Positions 1 through 13,158 of a DNA stretch of 64,000 bases are shown piece after piece (within the stretch, counting starts at the first letter, position 1; each line of letters begins with the position of its first letter). Made by a program: the position numbers and the translations under genes. Below the pieces are notes generated by a model. The model was not told the DNA's origin and did no database searches. It saw nothing but the letters and a program-made list of their open reading frames with translations. The DNA comes from Chamaecyparis obtusa (Eukaryota > Streptophyta > Pinopsida > Cupressales > Cupressaceae), in NCBI GenBank assembly GCA_027943335.1, contig BSBK01001869.1, positions 829,001 through 893,000 on the forward strand, in the 5' to 3' direction.

Positions 1-1736
1 TTGTTTACCAGTGTCTTCACAGTCCTCAGAGACATATGTCTACCATTTTTTAATAACTTTTGATCTACTTGAGCAAATTCAAAACAAATTACATATTATT
101 GTTCTATAGTTGATTCTATACACTTTCTAAAAAAAAGTTTGAATTTTTGGTTATTTTGATGCAAGTTATGCCCAACATATGAACAAACACTAGATTTTCA
201 AGATTCAACCACTTCAAAAAATCATTAAAAAAATACTCAATGGAGAATTACAAAGAAAAACACAACTTATAGATCTCACTCTTACTTATCATTCTACCAA
301 AGGGTTTTTCAAAATATCAAATCTAACTAAATCTTTTGTGAAGCGCATAGAATCAACTATGTTGTGTTTTTATTAAAAAATCAGAAATAATTTTTCATGT
401 GCAATGGGTTTGACCCTCTTAATCTTATCCATTTAAAAAAAAATTTAGTAGCTTAGAAACTAGATTCAGAGTACTACAATTGTTATTCTTTGCACAAATC
501 CTACTTTTGAGTGCATGACCCTCAAATTTATCTTTGAAGTTCAAGTTTACCTAATTTCAAGAAAAACGTGGCCACTTATACCCCCCTTTTTGTTCACCAT
601 CTTCGTGCACTAACCCATCATTAAATAATTTGTGATAATAAATAAGAAGACAAACCTAGGGGATGCCTATCACACACCCTATCTTTGTGTGGTGGATTTC
701 TACCTTGTACTCTATCTAGTGCATAAGGCGCTACACTTCGTCCCAAAGGATGCTTCATTTCACGACATTTAATTTGACTACTTGGACTAAAAAATATCCA
801 GCCTCTTCCTATAAACCTTTGAGGCTCTAAATGTCTAGTAACAACCGTCAACTACCATTCCTAGCACTATGCATAATCCCATGACCAATCCTATATCTCC
901 TCTAACACCATGTTTTATTAATCTTCCTTTGCAATGATTCTTAGATAGTCTTGGCTTCACCTTCACCTATAAGATAGACACCTATTGTTGAACAAATAAA
1001 ATATTTTAAAATTCAACAAATAAACTTAAGAAAATACAATTCACCTTGGTGTCCCTTCTCCAAGCTCACTGTTGTTCAAACCATTTACACATGCCATAGC
1101 TACATCGTGAGTTGAAAAGGGAAAAAATCCAAAGTCTCTACACCTTGTAGTTGGAATCTTTTGTGCTAGCTAAATTTTCTCAATTTCACTACTTTTTTAA
1201 AATTGATTTCTAACATGATCCCTATAATCTCAAGTAGCTAGCATACCACCAAAAAATGCATCTATAATAGGTCTACACTTTATAACACAATATACCATTC
1301 CAATCGAAAACAACTAAATATAAGATATTGTAAGTTGGCACTGTGTAGCACCATTTCCCTCTGAAAAAAAAATTGCAACACAAAAATAAGATTCTATCAA
1401 GTAGTTAAACTAAAAGATATCAAGTAGGAAACCAAAAATACCAAAATTAAAAAAATAATAAAATGGCATGTGCAAGTTTATAAAGTAAGTTGGAAAGTGT
1501 ATTTTGGTGTGATTATAATTAATAATCTCCTTATCTAATCAATGATTTTCTTGTGGATGTCTTTGTAAAAGTAAAAAGAGAGACCAATCAAAGGCATACA
1601 TATCCAAGTAACCTCTATTCCTATTGAAAGGGCCTCTATCCATACCCAAGTTAACTCTATCTAGTTTCACACCCCCACAACTACTTAACTAGCTTTAGGA
1701 TTATCATTAGATAGATTGGGAATCTACCTTCAATTC
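1..1736. other. AT-rich stretch without a recognisable gene
   Basis: I see no coding region, RNA gene or element boundary here. The sequence is AT-rich, with only short chance reading frames. It is the flank outside the proposed PIF/Harbinger element whose left end starts at 1740. Confidence 0.5.
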
Positions 1737-1770
1737 TTAGGCCCCATTTGGTTGAGGAATTAGAATTTGA
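1737..1770 (+). repeat. Left terminal inverted repeat and TTA duplication of the Harbinger element
   Basis: TTA at 1737-1739 is followed by GGCCCCATTTGGTT. Downstream to about 2030 the phrase TTTGGTT with GGAATT recurs several times as subterminal repeats, as is common where transposase binds near the ends. Confidence 0.6.
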
Positions 1771-2065
1771 GTCAAAACCTAATTATCTCAAAATAAGGTT
1801 TTGAAATTCTGGTTTTGTGTATTTGGAAGATAGTTTGGACCATTTGGTTGACTCGGAAGATGACTGAGACAATCCATCTTCTGCGTTTGGTTGCCATTTT
1901 TGAAATTGGAATTAGAATTGAGAAATTCCTATTTCTGTGTTTGGTTCTACAATTTCAAATTGGAATTGGAATAACATTATCTATTTCCGTGTTTGGTTCT
2001 ACATTTTGAATTGGAATTGAAATTTGACAAGAAAAAATTTAAAATTTTTTAATTATTATTTAATG

Positions 2066-3055
2066 GGGTGGTCCCACAATAGTGTGTACCACTTTTTGGC
2101 CAACTTTGACACAGAGATCAAGATTCTAAGAAAAAACTTCACTTTCAAACACCTATTGCTGCAAAACTATTAGGAATTTGAAGATGATGTTAATAAGAGT
2201 ATTTTAGAATTTTAGTTCTAGTTTTTAAATGTATTTTTCAAAAAAAAAAAATTCATTAAAATTCATTTTTCCTTCTCCTTCGAAAAGTGGTTTGTGTGAA
2301 AAAAAATGTTTTTAATGAGTTACTATCACTTGGATCAACATAACTTTTTTTAAAAATATGATAACGATGTAATTATTTCGAGATTATATTTTTAACTTCA
2401 ATATCTAAAGGATGCAATTGGTTACATTCATTTGGATAAATATTTCATAGTTTATTAAGTTCTGAAGTGACAGTAACTGTAATCTAGACATAAGGTCACT
2501 TGGATTGCTCTAACTTGATTTGTGTATATCAAAATTCATTTTTTCTTTCTTTTATAGAAAGGTAACACAAATACTCTTTTCCTACATATTTTTCATAATT
2601 TTTTTTTGTAATTTATTATTTTTACCAGAGTCTTGAAGAGACTGGTTGTTGAATGAAAAAATAACCTATGTTTAGTTAAAGTAATATTTAATAGTGATAA
2701 TGAACTCAATATGTATTAAAATTATATTCATTAGAAAGTTTGTTCTGAATAGAATCATACTACATAGATAGGTTTTTCAAATGGATTCATTTGATCTTCC
2801 AAAACATAAAGTCGAAGTGATTTTTTGTCAGCATTTTAATAGGTGTGAAGGAGACTCCATTGTAGGTATGAATTAGGAGTATAGATGTTATATCAATATT
2901 TTTTTAATCTAAGAGGCTTTGAGCTAACCATTTGTAATTAATTTCTTCAAATGGAACCTCTCAAGGCTTAAATCATCATATTTTATTAAAAATGTGTTAT
3001 TTCAGCAAAAATCAGCATGTCTAAAAAAGTGGGACACACTATTGTGGGACCACCC
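2066..3055. mobile_element. 990-bp terminal-inverted-repeat element, non-coding
   Basis: The left end GGGTGGTCCCACAATAGTG is repeated inverted at 3024-3055. The inverted repeats match over about 32 bp with one clear mismatch. AATG occurs directly outside both ends (2062-2065 and 3056-3059), a possible 4-bp target duplication. No transposase is visible inside, so it is probably a non-autonomous DNA transposon nested in the left arm of the Harbinger element. I cannot assign the superfamily. Confidence 0.6.
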
Positions 3056-3306
3056 AATGTTTAATTTAATATTTTATATATTTTCTCCATTATTTATTTA
3101 TGTTTTATTTCATTATATTTTATTTCATTAATTTATATTTTTGTATAGTAAATCATAAACAAAATTTAATTTTTTTATCGCTTATATTGTGAATAGTAAA
3201 CTTAACTTTTTAAATTATTTTATAGATTATTATAAACAATATTGTAACAAGAAAATAATCATTGCATTTCTCAATATTACATAAAAATATAAATAAGTCT
3301 TATAGT

Positions 3307-3770
3307 TCACATATATAACCACTTCTGCATAATGACCCAAAAAAGTAGTGCGATTGTTGCACAAAGAAAACATCGTAGAAACATGACATCGACTTTATAG
3401 GTAGCCTCTACTTTTTCCATTGATGTCCTCTAGGTGGCAATAGTTGTCTCGAGCACCTTGCAAGACTTGCACTCATCATCCACATTAGGTATCTGTGTAG
3501 AAGGTGCAGATGATATAGACAGAGATTGGGTGTCATCGGCCCACCTAAAGTAGTCACATCCACCGCTATCCTACAATATAGATCTAAGTTAGTATTTCTA
3601 TAATGACTAATATTTATTCTTTGTAAACAAAATATTGTACAATTAACAACCTTTTTCTTATTTATGCAAGTCCAAAATTTACGCTCTAGATTAGTGTTTG
3701 TGTGTGACATCCTCAACACACAGCGCACTCCATCACCACAGTCACACATAGGGACATTTATCATAGCCAT
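3307..3770 (-). pseudogene. GRF-type zinc-finger protein, two exons, premature stop
   Basis: Exon 1 (3770-3651, possibly starting further upstream) encodes CDCG, then SHTNTNLERKFWTC. Exon 2 (from 3570) begins DSGGCDYFRWAD. Together these give the Cys/His spacing and F.W signature of the GRF zinc finger (CxCG...R.F..C...C.FF.W). The 80-bp intron 3571-3650 has GT and AG borders and is in phase. A coil-like segment follows, and the frame ends after a hydrophobic stretch (LCATIALLFWVIM), the usual layout of small plant GRF proteins with a C-terminal membrane anchor. A TAG at 3430-3432 interrupts the frame and could derive from CAG by a single C-to-T change. GRF domains are thought to bind single-stranded nucleic acid; the role here is unknown. 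It lies on the same strand as the transposase, so it is probably carried by the transposon. Confidence 0.65.
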
Positions 3771-4225
3771 CACCACTGTATCAAACAAATTTTTGTTTAT
3801 TCATACTATTCAAGAAACCAAACTTAGTATTGGAGACAGATAAGAACATTCATATAATAAATGACTATTTTATATCAGTACAAAACCAAAAAGTTTCATT
3901 TATGTTGATATTACAAATTTATACATAAAATACAATGAAACATCTATAGCATCAGATAGAAGTTGGTGAAGAACAATATCCATGAATTGAATGGTGGTGT
4001 GAAAACACACCATTAAATAAGAAAACGCAGGGAAATCCAGGCTCTACGCCCTTATGCCCTCCTACATCTACAAACTAAACATGATAGAAAAACTAAAACT
4101 TGTTTATTTTTAAATGGAATACACCAAGGAGTACCATCAGAAATATTGACCGTTTACAAACATGAACAGTAAACAATCATCAGATAGCTCATTTTTTATC
4201 ATCATATGTGGATAGTTTTGGCATC

Positions 4226-4469
4226 AATGTTTGAAATAGCTTCTGCATTCGATTGTGTAGATGTTGTTCGCATCAATGCTTTGGATCACACTCTATGATC
4301 CATCATCAGGATGAAAAAGAGTAAAATGATTGCAATAGAGAAAAATGATGGACTTTTCTTTCAATCCTTTTGCTCTCTTTCATCTTGATGAAGGATCACA
4401 GAGTGTGATCAGAAACGTTGATGCCAAAAATATCTACAAAATTGAATCTAGAAGCTATTTCAAACACTT
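4226..4469. repeat. Large imperfect palindrome (foldback) of about 245 bp
   Basis: The sequence from 4226 (TTTGAAATAGCTTCT) returns inverted up to 4469. The core GATCACACTCT near 4276 is mirrored by AGAGTGTGATC near 4400. The arms are roughly 120 bp each, with scattered mismatches and almost no loop. It could be a foldback MITE or a hairpin-forming small-RNA source. No flanking duplication was identified. Confidence 0.65.
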
Positions 4470-5339
4470 TTAATGTTAGCATTTGTGTAGTATCACAATA
4501 TCATCATATGTGTGGTCTCATAACTATCCATTTTTGTTTCTATACCTATCACGTGGTTTTAAAAAATGAATGAAATATCAAAAGAAATTCAATATGAAAT
4601 AGAGCATTAAACAAAGTAGAATTATTCCATTTAATTTTGTAATGAAACAGTAATAACAAGATGCTTAGGGTATATACATATAACATGAGACAGAATCATG
4701 AACAATACAGTCATCTACCAAAACACATTTATATCACCATCTCTTCTGAAGAACTAGAAATGGATAGTTCTGAGAGTACACATTGACAATGCATTAAATT
4801 AAGCTTTCATCATGTGGTAGTCCTTGGTGTATTCCACTAAATATGTTAAAAGCAACAAGACAAGATATATACCACTAAATATGTATTCCACTAAATATGT
4901 AAAGATACTTTTATACAATTGATACATATAAGGTTATGAATGCAAATGTCAGTTACTAGATAGATGAGGGACATTTTCATATTATTCTTAAGAGATAGTT
5001 GAACATAATGCTGTAAAATTTTCACAATAATACAAATATATGCCATTTTATTGCTAGTGGACATAGATTAAAGATGTGATCCTATCTAGCAATGCTTGAA
5101 TTGTGACATTAATAAATCAGTCAGATAGATATAAAATGTACAAGAAACAGATATAGCACTTTCTAGATAGCATACTTTTCAAAGAAAGAGAATGGTAGTG
5201 GGCTCATATATGGACTTGATTCAACAATCATCGAATAATTGATAAAAGTACACATGGACTTTACTAAAAAATCATCCAATAATTGATTTAAATGTCTACT
5301 TGTAATGCAATATGGTCTTCATCAAGATTGTAATGTAGT

Positions 5340-5720
5340 ATGATGTGAATCAAGATTGTCCTCAGATTGATCATTATTCCATACATGCCTACTATTACAA
5401 TTATAATCTTCATGAACATCACACTGCATTACAAGAAGATTGTAATGCAGTATGATGTTCATCAAGGTTTTCCTTAGATTGATCATTATTCCATACATGG
5501 CTACTATTGCAATTTGTAATCTTGATGAACATCATACTGCATTACAATAAGATTGTAATGCAGTATGATGTTCATTAAGATTGTCCTCAGATTGATCATT
5601 ATTCCATACATGGCTACTGTTATTCCAACAGTAGCCATGTATGGAATAACTATTATAAAGCATTAGTAGCCATGTATGGAATAACTATTATAACTTGCAA
5701 TGGTAGCCATGCATGGAAGA
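5340..5720. repeat. Cluster of direct repeats and palindromes
   Basis: TGATCATTATTCCATACATG occurs three times about 113 bp apart (near 5368, 5481 and 5594). Between copies lie hairpins: 5521-5580 folds into a stem of about 27 bp with a 3-base loop, and 5602-5650 into a stem of about 22 bp with a 5-base loop. Further copies of the second arm follow to about 5720. No coding potential. Confidence 0.65.
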
Positions 5721-7290
5721 ATGTTCAATCTATGGTTAATATCAAATCTAGATTCAAGCAATATATACATGATAGGTTTGTTGAAGAGGCATAGAAACTT
5801 TCATATAGATGCAATCAACAGGACTAAAGTTTAACTCAGCATCCTTTAACAACACTCTCCTGCTTGTGTTGAAAAGGGAAGCTATGGAGCAGGGTATGGA
5901 TGTCCATCTAAGCAGTGATAAGGCACACAAATGAAGCAACCTCTTTGCAGACTGCACAAAATAGATTTGTTGAAATGGCCCTTGAAACTTCAAACATATG
6001 TAGACTACAAGTGTTAAGCCATTATCTCTGAGCTTCACCAGCATCTTCATTGTTTTTAGAAATAGAGGAGCTCATTATAGGATATGGATACCATCAAAGG
6101 CACAAACAAGATACTTGACAACCTTTTAAAAAAATGCCACAGAGAAATGTGATCTTGTGGTTTGCAATATCTGTAGATATGCACAATTAGACTTATTGAA
6201 AGGTTTGGAGCTTTCAGAAAATGTGTGTGGTAGGTGTATTGTGTTTGGTAGGATGTATTACCAAATTTTATGGCAATTGCCAACATCCCTTTAGTTCATG
6301 CCAGTATGGAGGCTGCAGGCAGCGTATGGACACTTGTAAATGTTTGACAGAGAGCTAAAACAATGGTTTTAAAAGTCATCGCAACCAAAGCATTGATTGC
6401 AAATAATCCCATGGCTTGATTCAAGCCAAAATGATCTATGACACAGCAACCTCGGTTCTTGGGATCAAACAACCTTTAGCTTCTGACGAGGGTTCCCACT
6501 CTTCTAGGCTGGTAAGCACTCCTTAGGTTTCATGTCATTCTTGAAGAATAATAATAGACCCTGGTATTTTTTTTTCACAACACATTTTTATCATCTTTGA
6601 AAGCAACAACGAAAAATGGTCTTAGGTTCTTTATAGTATGACTGACACTGAGACATCAGATATTGTAGGAGGTAATCTTGAGAAGTCTGATAGTGGAGTC
6701 TTGGTCAATGGTACAATTACCACTCAAATAAGGACTAAAGATGTTTTACCTCTCAAATTAGGGCTGAAGATGTAAAAAACTTTGTTGACAAATTGTGAAG
6801 AACATCTTAATTCTCAAGTTAAAAACAAATAACAAAAGAATAGTTTTACATTTCATTTCAATAGAAACAAAAAAAATGTATTATGAAAAACAACTTCAAA
6901 TATTATGAAAAAGACCAGAATCTATCTATTAGAATGTAGACCAGAATCTATCTCACAGAAAATCATTTCATTAACTCATAAATTAACCAATCTTCACATT
7001 TTTCTTATTACTGAAACCTTTCATAACACTATTCATAGTGACATAGATCTCTTGTTTGTTGTCATACATCCTACTCTGTTACTATCAAGAGGACATTATA
7101 CTGCATTACAAGCAGACATTTAAATCACTATGAAAAACAACTTCAAAACATAAACATAGAGATGCAGAATGTTTAAATGGACTTAGCAACTGATATAAAT
7201 ATAAACATAAATGGTTGTATCAGTGTATGTGAACAAAGTATGATAAAGTTTCAACTCATGATAAAGTTTGATAAAGTATGTAGAAAATAA
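5721..7290. other. Harbinger interior without an identified gene
   Basis: Only short frames are present. 5754-6350 contains imperfect repeats of a block with TATGGA and CACAAA phrases, but I find no protein domain. The region is best treated as non-coding interior of the transposon. Confidence 0.4.
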
Positions 7291-8381
7291 CTATAATCCA
7301 CCATATGTGGCTACTATCCAGTCCACTTTCTCTTCCTCAGTCATCAACAAGAACCCTTTGTCACTTTCATGTCCAACCATGAAGGTGTTGTATACCCTCA
7401 GGAATACACCTCGACTCAATTCAGGGATGGATTTGAGAGTGGTATATGCACCTGTCAAAGCATTGTCATCATCAGATTTATCAATTTTGTGAAGGTGAAC
7501 ATTGTTGATGCCATCTTTTATTTTCTTCATTGTTTCACAGATGACATCCAAGGAACTAGCCATACTTGCCTTCATCCTCTTTCCCACCCTTAATGTTGAT
7601 GATGCAGGAGTTCCTCTAGCAGTTGCACTTGCAGTGGACTGATTGGAAGGATTATAAGGGTCTTCATCTAAATCAACAACACTATCAAGTTGTATACTAA
7701 AACCAATGTCCTCTTTATCATGCACATTGAATGGCTCTTCCATAGGGTTCCCTTCTTTAGTCTCATGGGTTGTCATAGCTGCATTACCTTCAACAATTTC
7801 ATTACCCACAATTGCACCCAATTCATCAAAGTATTGGAAGGGCTGCCTCTTATACACTTTGGCATTTTTGAATTCTCTTCTCTGCATGTTGGCATAAATA
7901 AATGGATTAGGTTCTTTGTCTTTCATTATTAACTTTATAAGAAGGCAATATTAATTCCATCAAAATAGTAGAGAGATCACCCTACCTTCAGAAGCTCATC
8001 CCACACACTATCCTCAAAATCCATGCACTGAGTTGCCTTATTCCAAGAGAAACCACTTGTATTTCTTAGCTCTTTCATCACTCTATATGCAAGCTTCCAT
8101 GTTTTCAGCTTATTTTTGAAATTGTCGTTTGTTAGATTGAGGTTCATATCCACATTGAACCTCCTCTCAATGGCGGTCCATGCTTCTTTTTTGAATCCTC
8201 CATCACCTTTTATTCCAAGCTGTACTTTCTCAAGGAGCAAGTCTAGAAAATTGCATTCCATCTCTTTTGTCCACATTATCTTCTTTGAGGAAGAAGATAT
8301 TTGGCTCGTGTTACCGATTTCTTCCATGCTCATTATTAGTTCTGTGTATGCCATGTTGTAGATCAGCTGATCACAATGCAT
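7291..8381 (-). CDS. Myb/SANT-like DNA-binding protein, Harbinger partner gene, two exons
   Basis: Exon 1 (8381-7986) contains the trihelix/Myb-SANT-like region typical of PIF/Harbinger companion proteins: MWTKEMECNFLDLLLE, later WTAIERRFN, then LKTWKLAYRVMKEL and GFSWN, ending DSVWDELLK. Exon 2 (about 7932-7291) begins near PNPFIYANMQRREF and runs to WIVATYGGL, with an acidic/Ser-rich middle. The frames join in phase if an intron of about 53 bp (7933-7985, GT at 7984-7985, AG at 7933-7934) is removed. That is short for a plant intron, so the exact acceptor is uncertain. In this family the Myb-like protein binds subterminal DNA and brings the transposase to the ends. No internal stop is visible in either exon, in contrast to the broken transposase next to it. 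Confidence 0.65.
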
Positions 8382-8462
8382 ATTGTTGTTAATGCTATAA
8401 ACATATTGTTGTTAATGGTATAAACATATGACATGGAATATATTTATGGACATATAATTGTA

Positions 8463-8908
8463 TCATTGTATATCAAAGTATCTTCATACATCAGTTTACT
8501 CAAATAAAACAAATTGACCCATAAAAGTCCAATACTTCCAGATACAAACAGAAGAAAAAGGAAACCATTATGTATTTCAAAGTATCTTCATACATCAATT
8601 TACTCAAATAAAACACATTGACCCATAAAAGTCCAATACTTCCAGATAAAAACATAAGAAAAAGGAAACCATCACGTATATCAAAGTATCTTCATACATC
8701 AGTTTACTCAAATAAAACACATTAACCCATAAAAGTCCAATACTTCCAGATAAAAACATAAGAAAAAGGAAACCATCATGTATGTCAAAGCATCTTCATA
8801 CATCAGTTTACTCAAATAAAACACATTGACCAATAAAATTCCAATACTTCCAGATAAAAACATAAGAAAAAGGAAACCATCATGTAGTCTTGACCCATAA
8901 AAGAACAA
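8463..8908. repeat. Tandem array, 104-bp unit, about four copies
   Basis: The phrase TCAAAG followed by CATCTTCATACATCAG or a close variant starts at 8473, 8577, 8681 and 8785, exactly 104 bp apart. A partial copy runs into the end of the transposase. The unit contains TTGACCCATAAAAG, also found directly after the transposase stop codon, so the array probably arose by amplifying the transposase 3' flank. Confidence 0.85.
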
Positions 8909-10059
8909 CTATTCTCGGGATCTGTACTCTATCCACATTCTACTTGCTATATCATCACGGAACTGTGCCCACTAGTCTCTATCATGTTGAGACAACCCAT
9001 ATGTCTCCAGCACTGGTACATTTATCCCATCATGATCATCTTCCTCTTCGATACCAATTTATGATGGAATGTCATCCTCTAACGTAATGTAGTTGTGTAG
9101 TATGCAACATGCTAATACAATATGGGCTTGTGTCATGATAGAATAAGATGTGGCATTACTCAAGATTGGAAAACGCTGCTTGAGAATACCAAATGTACAC
9201 TCTACTGAGTTTCTAAGAGAGGAGTGTCAGTGGTTGAACAACTCTTGTCGAGAGTTTATTGGATTCTCTCTTGAAAACTCCTTCAGGTGGTAGCCTATAC
9301 ACCGATAAGGAGCAAGAAATCCAGGTGTATTGGGATATCCAGCATCCACTAGAAAATATTTTCCTACATAAATAAAGTATATTATTAAAACTTGAAACAT
9401 TGATTGTACCCTTGAGTATATTCAACTATGATTTGGCTTATCGGGGGGGACAACAAGAGGATTTGCTCTTGACAGTGCTGAAGCTAGAACACAACTATCC
9501 GTAGCAGACCCTTCCCAACCAACAAGGTAGTACTAAAACTTATAATCGAAGGAACACACACCCATAACATTTTGCGATAGGTTGCCTTTCTATCACGATA
9601 TTTACCCTACATGTCGACATCGACGGTGGCTGGTATATGGGTTCCATCAATAGCTCCAACACAATCCTATACGATATGATACAATCATCAATTCTACGGT
9701 CAACCAATAATATGATAAGGATAAAAATCCATATAATAAATTTGTAACACCACAAGAATTACCTTGAATAATGGATCAAAATGTTTGTTCCCACTAATTT
9801 CAGGAGAAGCGTTTGGAATAGGTGGTACAAATAAATCCTCATGGAGTGCTAAGATATCCCTCAACACCTTATGGAAGTATTGGCTGATTGTCTCTCCTAA
9901 GTGCCCAAAGTTGTGGGAAATCTTGCAGTTCCTCAGATTGTGGCCAAGGGTGTGGAGGAACATCACGATTTCTTCTTCTAATGTCAAGTGTATCATATCT
10001 GTCAAGCTTCCTTTCAGCCTTAGGATAGTAACTAGATGAAATAAGGCTCCCCTACTCAT
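8909..10059 (-). pseudogene. PIF/Harbinger DDE transposase, frameshifted and stopped
   Basis: The N-terminal exon (10059-9763) carries LTLEEEIVMFLHTLGHN and HNFGHLGETISQYFHKVL, a family signature. A GT-AG intron (9667-9762, 96 bp) follows, then exon 2 with GAIDGTH (first catalytic Asp). Further on are GWEGSATDS (second Asp, in another frame), VDAGYPNTPGFLAPYR, and VECTFGILKQRFPIL (catalytic Glu). The C-terminal part WAQFRDDIASRMWIEYRSRE ends at 8909. At least one frameshift near 9560-9620 and several in-frame stops make it non-functional as read. An upstream frame at 10278-10066 may be an N-terminal extension or unrelated. The gene would cut and paste the element at TWA-type targets. Confidence 0.85.
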
Positions 10060-10278
10060 GCGAATCTAATCATGACAATCCACATTGTTGGAATGAATAA
10101 CCATTCTATAAAAATAATTTCCTTTTCTTATTTGTTTACCCATTTGTGCACTGCCTTCTTGGGCTACCACTACTTTGGCTATGGCAAGGAAAGCAAGAAG
10201 AGTTGTGAGAAGACAAGAATATGTGGTCTCCACAACTATGCATCCTAGAACATCAATATTCTCAATAGGATCCATCAA

Positions 10279-13153
10279 TGGTCTGAAATATGGACAAACA
10301 CAATGATTTGAGCGAGGAGATATCCAGTATGAAGCACAAAGATAAAGTGTAGTACATAATCACAAAGATATGCATCCATCCATCACATAAAGCACAAAAA
10401 TGTACTTATAGACATGATCCCTACCAATCTCCATCATAAATATGTATTATATATGTCCTCATTTTCCCATGATACACCCCTTAAACCAATTGTATCATTT
10501 ATGTTTTAGTTTCAACTCTGCCTAATAGTGTTATTAACATAGTGTTACACATAATCAACGTTTTCCTTATTAACCTATTGTTCCTTATAATCAGTATTTT
10601 CCTTATTAACCTACTGTTACACATAATTAGTATATCGAGTTTTAAATCCTAATCTACAACTTATAGATTAGGTTTCAAAGCTCGATGTACATGTTTGAAA
10701 GATTAGATTAGATTAGATTAGATTAGATTCTCTGTGTAAGATTAGATTCTTGGTGTTCAGGGTCCAATACAGGGGATCCAATGTTCAAGGATTCTCAAGA
10801 AGATTGTAATTGTAAGAAGAGGAAAATGGGCTCTGAATGGGAGTGTGAAATGTAGAAATTGAATTGTGTTAATTCTAGCATTGGTGTGGAGCTACAGATG
10901 AAATCTCCACTACCCTTAGAATGGGAGCAGTGTTTAGATCTTCAGGTGGGCATTTTTCTATTCTTTTATGTTTGAAGACTGTCCAAAAATTATGTATCTA
11001 GATTCTCTAACTAGTATGTTGTCTATACTTTTATAACATGCCTATGCTTGTTCAAATATAAGTTTATAATCAAGTTATTAGTTTATTAGAGTTGTTGTGT
11101 TTTATTTATATTTTGCATTTTGTTAGACTCCTAGAGTTCTAGTTAGTAATTTGTTATCTACTGTCTGGTCACTTTTGAATTTGTTTACATGTTCAGAGAT
11201 TTCCTATTCTTAACAATACTTTGTTTAGCCATTGTAGTCAATGGTTATATGGTATATTATTGCAGAATTATAATATACAGGGATTTTGACTTTTGTTCTC
11301 TATTTTCTTAAAATGGTGTATGCAAAGTGTTAGACTTGTCTGTGTCATTTAACACACACCTAGTTCATTCTTAGTAAGGTGTGGTTGTAAGATGATGTTA
11401 TTTCGTAGAAGGTAGACATAAGATACATGAATTTTGTACTTTGTTATCTGTTGTATTCTAAAGAGAAATATTCAAGGAGATCTATTTAACTGATTACTAA
11501 AATACATGAATGCAAGTGTGAGCAGAGATTTCTTCTTACTTCACGTTTATGGTAATACTGAATTGTTGTTTTATGAAACTATTCAGAATCTGCAATTCAA
11601 GTAGAATTATACATCAATTTATTTGTATGTTGTCTTAATGGGATATAAATGTAACTTTCTACCACCTATTGTATTCTTACATATGCACACTACTATAGCT
11701 ATTGTATTCTTACTTATGCACACTACTATAGCTATTTCATGCACAAGATACGCATTCCAATAGGGAAATGAGAAGCTGGTTTTTTTTACTAACTGACCCA
11801 TGATGAATTGGTCCTTGGTTTTACATAGAAAATTGAGGCCTCGAATTTTGTTAAAAAAGGAAGAACCATGAAGTAAAACTTTCTATATTAGCGCTACACC
11901 ATATAAACTCTTTAATCCCATGTGTACACAATTTAGATGGTATGATAATACAGGAACTTCTTATTGTACAGACTCTAATTGTTTTATAGTCTTACCATTT
12001 AAGTAAATACTATGATCTATCATTCACTAGTGTAGATGAAAAGTCTCATCTTGTTGTGTTTTTTAGTCTCTAAAGGGTGGTTTTGTTCAGTAATGAATTG
12101 CTTAGTAAGTTTTCTAATGGGCTGTCTAATTTTAGTAATGTTCATTAATTCATGTTTTAATAACATTTTCAACTAGTTTTGAGTAGTCAGGAAGGATCTA
12201 CTATGTTAACAGAAGCACCCATCTGAAGACCTGCCAAGATCCAAGAGTTGGTGGACATGGTAGTCTTAATCAATTGTCTAAGGACTTGAGGTTGGATATG
12301 AGCTTAACCTTCCTCTCAAAACCTAAGAGAATGGTGGGAAGAGCTTTGAGCTTGCACGCTCAGATTCAAAGAATAATACTCCTGCTTATCTTGAGGAGGA
12401 CAACAACATAGAGATGGTTTCCACAATGTGTGCATAGTGTCATATGTTTATCATGTGCTTGTTTGCCTATAGTACTTTCTTTAATCAAATTGAACATTTT
12501 ATCGAATCAAAGGTGTTTGTGGCCCTTGGAAGTGTGGCCTAGTGCAAATTAATGGTGAACTTGTATAGTACAGAAGAACAAATTTAACACAACTTTGTTA
12601 AAAGGGTTTCATGGCACCATTATATTGTTCGTAATAGCCATCAAAGAGAAATTGGAGGTCAGACATGATGCTGGAAAAGCGTAAAGACATATGCCAGAAC
12701 AACCCATAAAATATCAAATTTCCATTCCACGCTAACAAGCGGAAATATTTACATGTTAAAATGCAAAACCTTGGACTAGTCGATTGTGTATTTGCATTTT
12801 AACATGTAAAGCTTTATTTTCTAAAAATATTTTTAACCCTAATCTTTTTAAAAATATTTTCAGTGTAAGAATAAAAATCAATGTGTGTTGCAGAAACTAC
12901 ATAGATAATCTTTCCACCACTATAAAATGCAAAACCTTGCACTGGTCGATTGATAGGGTTAAAAATATTTTTAGCGTAAGAATAAAAATGAATGCGTGTT
13001 GCAAAAACTACCTGATTCTAGTCACTTGTGGCTAATAAAGATATGAACCTTGTTCATTATTGCAGTCCTGTTCATTTGTAGGAGAATGCAAGGTGTGCAA
13101 TGGTGATGAAACCCTACAAAAAATGAGGTGGACGCTCCATATTTTACAAAATA
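10279..13153. other. Harbinger interior between transposase and gypsy insertion, no gene seen
   Basis: No protein domain is recognised. A (GATTA)n run occupies 10701-10729. Near 12750-13020 a block with AAAATGCAAAACCTT and GTAAGAATAAAAAT is present twice as a diverged local duplication. The rest is AT-rich. Confidence 0.4.
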
Positions 13154-13158
13154 GTAAG

